This document shows, one piece after another, positions 29,528 through 42,200 of a stretch of 64,000 bases of DNA. The stretch's first letter is position 1. Each line of letters begins with the position of its first letter. The notes under the pieces were generated by a model that saw nothing but the letters and a program-made list of their open reading frames with translations, was not told where the DNA came from and searched no databases. The stretch spans positions 29,406,001 through 29,470,000 of the forward strand of contig NC_081818.1 in assembly GCF_030704535.1 (NCBI RefSeq), read 5' to 3'. Made by a program: the position numbers and the translations under genes. Origin of the DNA: Vitis vinifera (lineage: Eukaryota > Streptophyta > Magnoliopsida > Vitales > Vitaceae).

Positions 29528-30238
29528 GGCTTTTCGTCAAAGCCTACGGGTCCGCTTAAGAATAAAATTATTTTTATTATTTGAGTTATATTTTTAAATC
29601 ATGAAAGAAAAAATGCCATGGCAAGAGGGCAAGAATAATTTATCTTGAAGACAATTTTAATAATTTATCATGATAAATTAAATTTATGCCAATTTTTGTA
29701 ATACATAATAATCAATTATGTACTTTTTTATTAAATAATAAAATTATACAAAATATAATTTTATAAATTTGCTATGGCAATAATTTATAGTTGTTTATAT
29801 AATATATTTTATTTAATTAAAAGATTTTATAAATATATTTATTTATAAGATAATTTTAATAAATTATTATGAAAAATTAATTTTATGATAATTTAATTTA
29901 ATATACATGTTACTTAGGCCTTGAGGCTAATGTTTTCAAATTTTACAAAAACCTGACAAAATAAAAAAAAAATGATTTTCTCATGTTTTATTTTACTATA
30001 AAAGCAAAATGAGAGACCATGAAAGTTGATGAGCACAAATTTTGCCAGAGAGCTGACTTGAAACTCAAAACTTACGTCCACAAACATTTCAATTATGTCC
30101 CCAGATTTACATTCACCTGCAATTGGAAGACTATCTCTAGACATTGTCTTAGCATTCAAAGGTTCTATTCCATCGAACCAGTACAAAATCATCCTCATCT
30201 TCATACTCTAATTGATTACTGGAACTCCTTGCCTGATG
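29528..30238. other. AT-rich spacer and PELP1 3' region
   Basis: A spacer of about 700 bp, strongly AT-rich at 29560-29920. Its right part (about 29950-30238) probably holds the PELP1-like 3' UTR. The 119-codon plus frame at 30019-30378 is antisense to the last PELP1 exon and is not called. Confidence 0.5.
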
Positions 30239-33200
30239 CTAACATGAATCTGGATTTTCCGCCTCAACCTCGGGAATATAGTGTAGAGAAGCTTCATTAT
30301 CTGGCCTGGTCATGCCGCCTTCAGCTTCTACAGGAATTGTTTCTAAACCTCTGTCAGTATCTTGTGAAACTTCCTTGACACCTTTGATTGAGATAGGATT
30401 GGGATACTGATGTGGCTCGAGAACAATCACATCCTTACTTTTTCCTGACTCCATTTCAATGATAAGTGCTTGCTCCTGGTTGCTGTCTCCTGGAATTTCA
30501 CCAAGTAAACCATCCCTGGGAATGTTTTCTGCCAGGAGATCTTCAGCAGCTTGCTGGATGTTTGTCTCTGAAAATTCTCCAGCATTTCCCGTGTTCTCAT
30601 CAGGGTGGGTTGGTGGAACTTTAATTATATCATCATTCCCAAGCCAATTGTCACACGGGTTATCGCCTGAATCAGGAATATCTGAAGATTGAGGGGTTGA
30701 CAGAGGGAGGATGTTGCCTTCCTGACCACTTGTGTGTACATTTTCTGAGAAATTGTGGTTGAATCCTTCACCATGGGAGCTGGGTTCTGCATAGGCAATT
30801 TCAGTGATGGAAAAGAACCCTGTCTGTCCACGATTTTCTAAGGCCAACAGGGCATGGGCACAGAATGCAGCAAGCCTTGTTTCTCTTTCACGTTTCCCTA
30901 AAGAAGCCATTCACAGGAGGATCAAATGGTATGTCACAGTAAGCAATATGACCTTTATACACAGTAAGTTGTCCATTCACAGGAGAATCAAATGGCAGGT
31001 CACGATAAGCAATATGATGTAAAAATGTAACAAAGTAAGTCATTCACAAAAGGATCAAATGGAGGGCGCACGCACTTGCATTAGATACACGTAAAGGCTT
31101 TTATCATTCCAAGGGAAACCATCACCATTCTTTCTTTATCATTAAATTGTTCCATGAGATTACGCTCATTATGATCTGCTCTACAGTTTTTGCCTGGTCA
31201 TTTTCAAATCCAAACTTTCATACAGAGCATCCATGATGGACAAGCAACAACCAAATGGGTCATTCCAAATATCCTGTTACCCAAATATACTCCATTTAGA
31301 GCCATATCATGTAGTACCCCGTTCCACCTATCTATACTATTTGGAGATGTAATTTCGAAGACATCTTAAATATCTTTTCCAACTTGCATCATGTCCAATT
31401 ATTGTAGTTCTGAGGGAGTTTGCAAGTGTCGTGTTCTAAAAATATACTCCATTTATGACAATCCTCCCTTTTGGGCTGCCCATATGCACTAAAAGACTAC
31501 CACTTGCCTTAAAAGCTTAAACTATTAGGTAGTGAGAAAATGTATATCAAGCAAGCTAATATTCAATGCTCTGCCTCATGTGCAATCTCCTCTTATATGT
31601 GGGTTCAAAAAATGGGTGAACAAACCAGCAAAATGAGGTTGAACCCAAAATCTCAAAAAGGCAGAACTCTAATAACAGACCAGCTAAGATAGACAACTTC
31701 CTATTTTATCATCTACAGCTGTACACCTTGTTTATCTCTTATGCCTTTGGTTATTTTACCATAATATCCACTACCCATCTCAACAGAGATAAAATCTGGC
31801 TTTTATAGCATAATCTACAACAACATTGAGGCATTTTTATTCTCTTTATGCAGCCCTTTTGAGGAAAAAAATTGACTATTTTTAACTTAAAAGAGCACAA
31901 CATTTCACAGATGTATTCAGTTTGAACAGAATGAGAATTCATTGGAATAAAACATAACTATATGCCTAATCATTAAAATAATATCAATATAATTAAAAAG
32001 AAAAAATTGCCAGTTTTTAAAACTGATAAAACAACCAGATTACACTTTGTAACTATGTATAAACAGAGAGCCATCAGACAATCTATACATGGTCATTTCA
32101 ACTCAACTAAAAATTGAAGTCAACAAGCCTTAGATTCCTTTTTCTAGTCATCCATTCAATTGTAGCTAAAGCAATAATCCATACAATCATTAAAGAACTG
32201 GATTTTCATTTTAACCTTTCTTTTGCTCTCATGACACGTTTAATTTAAATTAAGTCACTCCTCCTTAGTATGTGTTCATTAGTCTCCCATGCACACAATC
32301 AAACCATAAATGAATTTCCTCATGTTGTCCCCAACTACTACCAACTCAACTTCTCATGATTCATTTCCCAACTTTTTTACCTGTGTCACTGCTCATCTAA
32401 TCTTAAAATCCTCATTTGGACTGCATTCAACCTTTTTTTCCCCTTTTGGTCCAGGTTCCTTAACATCCAACACTCTATAGTCTATACTATGAAGTAAGTT
32501 GTAACAATCATATAGAATTTAAACTTCATTGATATTCATTCAATGATCAAACTTTTTTCTAAGTACTTCTCCATTTAAACATCCCATTCTAATTTTGTGA
32601 GGAAAGTCCACCAATAACTCATCAATTTTGGATATGGCCATCAATTTTTACTATTTCCAAGTTCCTAATCCTGGTTTTAACAAAATTAAATTCCACATTA
32701 TATCTTAATCCAGCTTATTTTAAGATCAATTAATATATTTTTTTATTTTTAAGGGGTGTAATATTGTGGAAGAATAGAATTAGGGAAGTTGTGATTTTGA
32801 AGAGAGAATTTGGCAATCCTATGATCAAAGGGATCTATTATAATAAAGTTGGGAAAGTTCCTAATTTAGACGCTAGGATTTTTGTATATATATGCGAGTC
32901 TATGTACAGAAAATTATTAGGGAAAAAATTGTTTACCTTGTATTCCTTCCATCTCTCGTCTTCTACATGATATCATAGCCTTAGGCTCATAAACCTGGGA
33001 ATCAAGGAGAGACCATTCTCGGCCTTCATTGCCAAGTTTGATGATCAAAATATGACCTTCATTGTTGACCTTTAAGGGTGTCTCACTCGTCCGAATCACA
33101 CGATTGTTGTTGGGATTGTCACTCTCGTCAAGATCACGAACTCATCACGAAAGGAACAAAAAGCCCCAAATCATGAACTCATCACAAAGATAGCACAGTT

Positions 33201-36200
33201 AGTACACAGTCGCCACTTGCCATTGTGCTTTCTGAATCGCCCTACAATTGGAAGCACAAAGCGCACCGCAAACATCTCATCCTCATGCCTCCTCTCCACC
33301 TCGCACTATCATTATCTTCTTCTCAAGTTGTAGTCATTTTCCTCTTGCATTGTTTTCACGCCACTGCGGGAAAAGTTGTGTCGCCATCTTCATTGGGATC
33401 GTCTCAGCCTCTCACTACCATTCTCACGACTGTTATTGCAGGTATAGATCATGAACCCATCACGATAGTAGTCGAAGGCCACCATTGTTTTGCACCGCCT
33501 ATTTAAATGAAGCTTGGGACTAGTACTTGAAGCATACATAGATGTAGATTATGCTAGATCTGTGGTTGATAGAAGATCAACTACTAGGTGTTGAACCTTT
33601 CTTAGTGGGAATCTAGTGACATGGAGAAGTAAGAAATAGAGTTTGGTAGCAAAGTCCAATGCAGAAGCAAAATTTCAAGCAATGGCCTACAGAGTTTGTG
33701 AACCACTATGGTTGAAGATTATTTTAGAGGATTTGAAGATTAAATGGGATGGGCCAATGAGATTTTACCACGACAATAAATCTGCAATTAGTATTGCACA
33801 TAATATAGTACAACACGATCGACTGAAACACAGAAATTGATAGACAAATCAAGGAGAAATTAGATGGTGGATTAATTTGTACTCCTTATGTATCTCTTGA
33901 CCGTCAATTTGCAAATATATTCATAAAAGGTTTAAGCAGTACAAAGTTTCAAGCAAATGTATCCAAGTTGGGAATGGAAAACATCTATTCACCAGCTTAA
34001 GGGGGAGTGTGGAAGAATAGAATTAGGGAAGTTGTGATTTTGAAGAGAGAATTAGACAATCCTATGACCAAAGGGATTTGTTGTAATTGAGTTAAGAAAG
34101 TTCCTAATTTAGATGTTAGGGTTTTTGTGTATATATGTGAGTCTATGTACAGAAAATTATTAAGGAAAAAATTGTTTACCTTGTATTCCTTCCATCTCTC
34201 GTCTTCTACAAATATTTCTCTTCCCCAGATGTTGAAAAAGGGAATATAAATTAAAACTCCTGATCAGTTGAACTTTATACCTTTTTGCTCATGGATTTTA
34301 GAATAAATAAAAACAGGAAATGATCTAAAAATTGCAAAATATGTGTACCTTTGCGGAAAAGCTCAAGTCCCTTGGCAAGATGACAAGGCCGAAGACGAAC
34401 TGGGAGAAGGAGACATGCTAAAAGTGCCCTTAATGCTGCAATCTGAAGATCTACCGAATTACATTGAAACATTGCTGCAAATATCTTGTCTTCTTCATTG
34501 TCCAATTCTCCATCAAAAGCATTTGTTGCTACATTTATCAGGAGCAGTTCAATGTTTGATTGTAGACAGTTGGATCTCATAGCACCACCCTATGACATCA
34601 TATACTCATATTATAACTTTGATTGCATGGAAAGATTAAAAGAATGATATATTGTAAAGTTGTTTTCCTGTAAATCAAGAATGCAAATAATGCTACATTA
34701 GAAATTAAAATAAATTTCTAAATATTGGCCAGTGTTAGTAACTCTGGGCAACGGGTGACTGAAATCCTAAAAAAGTGGGCATCACCTGCTCTGTTATAAG
34801 TTAAAAGAACTGTTCTAGAGATTGAAGTTTAAAGGTATTCAAAGTAATCTACTAGCAATTGTTCATTTTACTCTTTTGTATCATTCTGGTTTGAAATTGA
34901 CCCAAATCCAAATTGTCATCACAATATAAGGTACTCAATATGTAGACCAGGAGTACGGATTAGACAAGACAAATTCCATATGGCTGTGAAAGAGCCAAGC
35001 ACAAAAACAATAATGATCTTCACCAACTTAGCCTGATTCTTAACAATCTAGTTTAGTTAAATCCTAAACCAATCTAGACTAAGCTCAGCCTTGTTGAAAA
35101 CATACTTGTCTGTTCCATAAAATGCAAGATACATGCTAAGGAAGATACATATTGTATAACATGATGTGCACCGAAAATGACACATATCGTATCACATGCA
35201 GTTATTCATTACATCAGATAATACTATGTAAAATGCACAATGCATCTTATAAAGTTGTCTTGTTTTTTAGTGTTATACTTACATTTTATTTTATAGGTAA
35301 TGAAGTCTATATATTAAAAGGAGGCGCCAAAAGAGCAACCCAAAATATACAGGAAATATACACTAATTGCCAAAAGGAACAGCCAATAAGTGTTATACAT
35401 ACATGGTATGTTATTTATATTACTTTTACTATTCACAATATATACATTGCTTGCATCATAAAACTATTTGGGCATTTTCTACATTGGTATTTAAATTTTA
35501 TTTAATAATAATAGCAATAAAAATAAAAATAATGGTAACAATTGTAATAATGATAATGATGGCCATGGAAACAACAAAGCTATTATGATAGAAAGTATAT
35601 GTACCCCAATATTCATATAAGGACCACATAAACACGAAAGTTTTGGCAATTCTTTTCCAATATACTCAATTATTGTTTCTTAGGTTAAGGGTGGGAAAGA
35701 AAATGGGTGTTTTTTTTTTAACAGGGTCATTCTTACTAAGATCCTTCCACATTCACTTGATGGAGGTTGGAGATGTTTGCTTCCCCAAATGGACATCTTC
35801 ATTTCCCCTTTAATATGATTTTCTTTGTTTAGAAGGTAGTAATTGATAAAGTCTTTAGTAAAGAACTTGTATTCTAGAAAGTGAATCATTCCCAACTGGC
35901 ATGTGTTGAGCTAGTCAAATCGAAGCTAGCTTACTATTTATCCATTCATTATTCATATTCTTCCTACATTTAGAAAAGATTCTCGGGCAGGTTTGTATTG
36001 GATTGCGAATCCTTTTGTGACATGTTTTAGATAATTGAATAGGGACTAGGAATAGGAAATGCATTCTTTAGTTATATATAATAATTTTACTATTCACATT
36101 GCTTGCATAGTAAACTATTTAGGCATTTTCTAATTGTTATTTAAATTTTATTCAATAACAATAGCAATGAAAATAAAAATAATGATAACAATTGTAATAG

Positions 36201-39200
36201 TGATAATGATGGCCATGGATACGACAAAGCTATTATGATAGAAAGAATATACACCCTAATCATCTAGGGATCACATAAACATTAAAGTTTTGGCAATGCT
36301 TTTCCAATATTCTCAACTATTGTTCCTTGGGTTAAGGGTAAGAAGCATATTGGGTGAATTTTTTTTAACCAGGCCATTCTTACTAAGATCTTTCCACATT
36401 CACTTGATAGAGGTTGGCAATATTTGCTTCCCCAAATGGACATCTCCATTTCCCCTTTAATATGATTTTCTTCATTTGGTAGGTAGTAATTGATAAATTA
36501 TATACTGAAGAACTTGTAATCTAGTAAGGGGATCATTCCCAGCTGGCATGCGTTGAGCTGTTCAAATTTGAAGCTAGCTTACTAATTAACCATCCATTGT
36601 TCATTTTCTTCCTATATTTAGAGAAGATTCTTGGGCAGGTTTGGATTGGATTGCTAATCTTTTTACGATATGTTTTGAATATTGGAATAGGGACTAGGAA
36701 TAAAAAATGCATTCATTACTACATTTGGATTGCTTTTTAGAAATGAGAATAGGAATCAAATATTTATTCTCATGGAAAACAAACCCACTCTTGCCAAGAT
36801 TTTGGTTCCTCTCTTCCACATGGCAATGTGATTGAGCTCCACTCCCATCCTATTTCTATTTCTATTCCAGCATACCAAACGCACACTTCTAGAAGGATAG
36901 GGTGGCCACATTGTTCTTGTTTAGCATCCTTATGAGCTTGCATACCAACAATCTAAAAGTTGTCATCTTGGGTCAGTCCAGGAAAATAGGAAAGCATAAT
37001 GTAGTATGTGATTTTTGATGGAGCTTGCTTTGTGGCTGTGTCACACTTCTTAGTCTCCTTTTCTTCTTTTGCTAATCATCTATTCATAGAACACTTATTT
37101 ATGAGCAATTTGATTCATGTTTTTAAGGAAAGAAGAAATTTTCATGTGAGAACTCAAAATTTAGGCTCAAGTTGCAAAGTTAGATCAAGAAAAACACATA
37201 AATAGGGTGGAAATGAGCAAAAAACACTCAAAAAGACAAAAATGAGCAAGTTAAAACCTCCCCTATATAGTTTAAAATAATGTACCATAAATCACTAATA
37301 TCCTAGACATCTATGTACCCAAACTTAAAAGCCTAACCATATATGGTTCAAAGTAGTAAGCATGTTCCATGTACTCATCCCTAATTCAAATAGCTCAATG
37401 ATTCCAATCTCCATAATGTTGGTCTAAAACTTTCATGTTTTTGCTCCAATGAGAGAACATGCAAATATGTTCTTTCATTTTCAAGCCTTCATGCTTTCTT
37501 TGTCGAAGAGAGAGTGCAAAGCATATCTTTTTAAAATTCATCTTCTTTCATTATGTCCTATTTGGGCTTCATAAACAATAATAACATGTATGTTATCTTT
37601 AATGCACATCCTAACAAATTTCAACCTTTATTAAAACTTTAATTCTATTACTAAAGTCGTTAGAATTTCAAAAACAAGAAAATATCTTGTCGAGAATGAA
37701 ACATATCTCTTGTGGCTAGGTGGAGTTTGTTTGTTTGTTTTTTAATTCCCATAGCACAACTTTGTAAGAGATATGTTTCATCACAAATGTCTAATCTTGG
37801 GCGATCCAACATCATGTTCTCTCTTAATAATTTTGTTGATTTAGATAGAGATTTATTTGCTTAATGCACATCCACAAGGGTTATATTTCATTGCAAACAT
37901 TGAACTTGGGCCATAAAAATCAAAGCTTCTACGAGACAATCCATTACTACAGGTTTTTTATCTCCTAAGCAAACCCTATAAGAGATACCTTCATATTCCA
38001 TCTTCAACGTTAATCTTAGATTATAAAACATCTTAACTCTAAAGAAATAATCTTCCAGTGAAAAACCTTGTTTCCTTGACATAACTTGAACGAGATATGT
38101 TCCATCATGAATATTGATCTTGGACAATAAATGTCGAATCTTTACACTGATCTTAGATCATAAAACTTCAAATCTTCCATGTTGACCTTGGATCATAAAA
38201 CACCAAATCCTCTATACTGATCTTGGAAGAAAAAGCATCAAATCCACTCTTGATAATTTCTCCAAGTTACATTGAGATTTGAATTCCTTAATACACCCTT
38301 ATAAAAGATACTTTCTATGTGAACCTTGATTTTAGACCATAAAACCTTAAAGCATTAATGCAATAATCCTTCAGTGAGAAGACTAGCCCAATGATCAACA
38401 TTTGAAATGTACCAAAGTATAAGATTCTTTATGCTACCTTGTCTTGGACAAAATGAAAATTAATTTTGATCTCTTTGGTTGGGGAGTAAGAAATAGGATT
38501 AGATGCCATGCAAGTAGTACCCGCGTTATCACACCAAATCAAGGGTGGTTTTGGAAGAAAAGGGACTGTATTTTTGTGATAAAGATTAAATCTAATTAGT
38601 CCCATGGTTATTGAAATTGCTCAATGCTAAATCTTGGCAGAAGAACGAGCAGTCCACTTGTAGACTTGTAGTCATCTAGACATCCAACCCAATTAATGGT
38701 AGAAAAGACAACAAAGGGACATGGATAAGCATTAAACACAAGGCTAATGTTCAAGTGTGCTTCAAATAATGCAAAATACACTTCATACTACTCTAACAAG
38801 TAAATGTTGAAATGTGCATGAATTGGGCAATTTAGTCTAAGAAAGCCATGATAGAGTAAGATATTACTAGGCACGAACAATATTTTATTTTTTGAGTTTG
38901 TAACATCTTTTGTCTTTGTTTTTCTTAGTGTTTAACTTGGAACCCTAAGCCCTTGCCACTTAAGTCAAACCCCATGAAAAGGGATGACTAAAATAAATAA
39001 ATATTACAAAAGATGAAGTTACACTGTTGTGGTCAAAGGTTTTGCACCAACCATGTTGCATTGTTAAAGAAGACCAAAAAAAGATTTTTGTTGATTAGGA
39101 AATAATTCAGAATTAGAATAAGAAAAAAACAGGCATCCCAACTCTGAAGATCCTTCAACGCAAAGACAAGAGAGTGAAAACATTAATAACTGAAAGAAGG

Positions 39201-42200
39201 GTCATAAAGTCATCCCAATGGAATAGAGACTTCTCCATTTATTGATCCTTGTTGAGCAACAAATTTTCCTAAAAACTTACGCTAATAGGATTTGAGTTCA
39301 TAATGTACATCATGCTCTCTAACACACTCCCTCACGCGTAGCCTCCATTTTAGGCTTACATGTGGAACTTATAAATTGGGAAATAAACATAAAGTGGTAA
39401 GGATCAACACTTGACCTCCCACCAATTGAGACTTTGAGACCATGTTGAAAAACCAATTTTCCTAAAAGCTTAACCTTACAAGATTTAGGTCCACAATGTA
39501 TATCATGGTCTTCAAAAATCCTTGTCTTATTATCCTTTCACTAAGAGTCCTATAGGCACTAACCAAGCAACATCTACAAAAAAAATTCACTCAATTGTGG
39601 AGTGAGACTTCCTAATTTGTTGACCCTTGATTTAAATAAAAGGGAAAAAACTATGAAAGAAATTACTCTCAAGATGAGATTTGTTAATAACATATTATGA
39701 TGAATGGAGATACCCTAGAGATATTATTTAATTAAAATTCGTTATTTTGGAGATGTGAAACAAAAAAGACACAATATGAGAAATTAGAGAACATTGACCA
39801 TCACTATCAAATATTTGACATTGACCACAATATTTAGAGTAGCAAGATCAAGTTATCTATAGCAAATTGATTGTTAGATTCCAAATAAAGTATGTGGAAG
39901 GATTAAAAGAGTAGTAACCCACGGGTGCATAATTATAGCATTAAAAGGAGCTTCTTAAGAACAAGTTGGTTAGTGGGATGGAACTAATCAGCGAATGAAG
40001 GAGAACCATTTTTATAATCCAAAGAACAATTGTGATTGTTTTGCTAACGCTAATGATCAGGTGAGCCATTTTTTGAACATAAAAGAAAATTGAAATATGT
40101 AATCCAACATGGTCCCAGAGTTTGCAAATTGGTAGATATTTATAGAATCTGCAAGATAAGCATCATGTCTAAGGAGTGCAAATTAGAAGTACAAAAATGC
40201 ATGCAGAAGTCGTAGAGTCACAATGGTCAAACCAAGGCCGCATAAGGTATCAATAACAGTATCACGAGTCCTCTTCACTGATCAATAGCTTCGACCTTCA
40301 AGATTCTGCAACAAAAAGAACATATTGAAGACACTCGCTTATAGTTCAAATGTCCTTTTTAAGTTGGGAAAGAAGGTCCTTTAAATACATGATTTGAATC
40401 GAAAAAGTTGGTAAGACTATCCAAGCAAGAAGAGTTTGTGCTTCATGACTTATGGATGCGAGAAGCAACAGGAGATAGTTCCTCCAAATAGAAAGTAAAT
40501 GATTCAGATGACGATTAGTTGATCCTGACAATACGAGGAATAAGACTTGAAGTAGAAACCAATGGAATGGGAGAGTAAGGTCTCATCAACATAACCAAGA
40601 TGCTTAAAGCCTTTAAGAAGATGAGAAATAAGGCATGCCAAGCATATAGTTTAATGGAGTGAGTTTGAATGGAGTTGAGGAGAAACAATAAGGCTAAAAA
40701 AAATGTGTGTAAAAGCTATAATGGTAACGTTGACTCTTGGAGTTCCAAGGGAGGTTTTAATACCATGCAAAGGTTGTAGCATCATGAAATTTTCATCAAC
40801 CAATACATTATAAACAAGTAAAAACATACAAATATGAGGAATAAGACTTGAAGTAGAAACCAACAGAGTGGGAAAATAAGGTCTCATCAACATAACCAAA
40901 GGAATTGAAGTAGAAACCAACAGAGCAGGAGAATAAAGTCTCATCAACATGACCAAAGTTGTAGCATCATGACATTTTCATCAACCAATATATTATAAAC
41001 AAGTAAAAACATACAATTGTAATGTAGAGAATCAAGGATTAACTAGGAAACTATTAGAGAGGTTACTAAAGTAAGAATCCATTCAAAACAGAAGCTTTGA
41101 ATATCTCTCTAGATAACTCTATTGAGTAAAATGGAGATTTGATTTCCTCTAAAAGTTGATCATAACATCAAAAAGTAAAACCAACAAGAGTAAATCAATC
41201 ACCTTGCTTGCATTCAAGGAGGTAACCAGCAACAAGTGCTAGGCGAAAATGTATAACAAAAGTGAAAATAAAAGGGAATACTTGAGGGTCAAAGAACCAT
41301 CTATCGGCGTGATGCCACCAACTCCAATCAAATGTATGATATTTCCTTTCCTACCTAGAGAATACAAAGTTGAAGCTTTCTGCAATCTAAGGGTCTCTTT
41401 GGAAATTGTTATTGAAAATAGATTTTTGTTCGTTAGAACCAAAAACGAATTTCTAACTTAGTGAACACGTTTAACAAACTTTTGATGGAAAAACAGTTTT
41501 TTGAGAATTTATTCTAAAATAACTTGTTTTTTAGAACAAGTTTGAGGTGTTCTCAATTGTTTTTTGTAGAGTGTTCTGAACAATAATTAAAAATATTGAG
41601 AATACTTTTAGGAACTGTTGCATTATAGATAAGTGTATGGTACCTCCATAAAGAATAATCTAAAGAAACTATTTTTCATATTTGAGTTCCCAAATAGAAT
41701 TTTGTTCCTAGAAGCAATCAATAACTGTTTTGATATTTTTTTCAAAATGTTGCCAAACAAGCCCTAAGTCACTCAAGCTCTACTTAAACTATACTGAAAT
41801 CACCTATTATATGTCCAACTGAAATGAGAATGAGCCCATTGGAATGAAGAAGCTCAATTTAAATCAGTGGTTAACCAAACAAAATGTAGCAGAAAAGTTA
41901 AGCAAGGAGCAGCTCAAGTTGACTCATTTAGAACCTGACACTCTAATACATCCTCAGTGTTTAGCCTCCTGTCAAAAATGCTTTCACTTCCACCAGAAGA
42001 AAATTCAAAACCCACATATATAGTTACACAGTAAACTCATTTCCTGAACAGTCTATCTTCCTGCAACCCTGAAATTCTTCTTTTTATGTAAACCATTCAT
42101 ATAAATTTTTTTTCCTCTCCTTTAAAAGTCCAACAATGCAAGCCAAAAAGGGCAAGAATGTGATGCTCACTAATACTTAACATGCTGTCTCACTGCATCC

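Larger units (their letters stand above)
32765..34210 (+). mobile_element. Internally deleted Ty1/Copia LTR retrotransposon
   Basis: A 1.45-kb element lies antisense to the host PELP1 gene in its intron 12. Two 203-bp LTRs begin TGTGGAAGAATAG and end TTCTACA. A primer-binding site resembling the usual TGGTATCAGAGC (here TGATATCATAGCC) starts directly after the left LTR at 32968, and the purine tract AAGGGGGAG ends directly before the right LTR. The internal part is only 1040 bp: gag, protease, integrase and most of the reverse transcriptase are missing, leaving a decayed RNase H end. By eye the LTRs differ at about 16 of 203 sites, so the insertion is not recent. It is non-autonomous and inactive in coding terms. 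Confidence 0.92.

Noticed and set aside
33225-33506. 93-codon plus frame inside the Copia element
   Set aside because: It lies in the region between PBS and RNase H and shows no gag or protease motif; treated as part of the deleted element.
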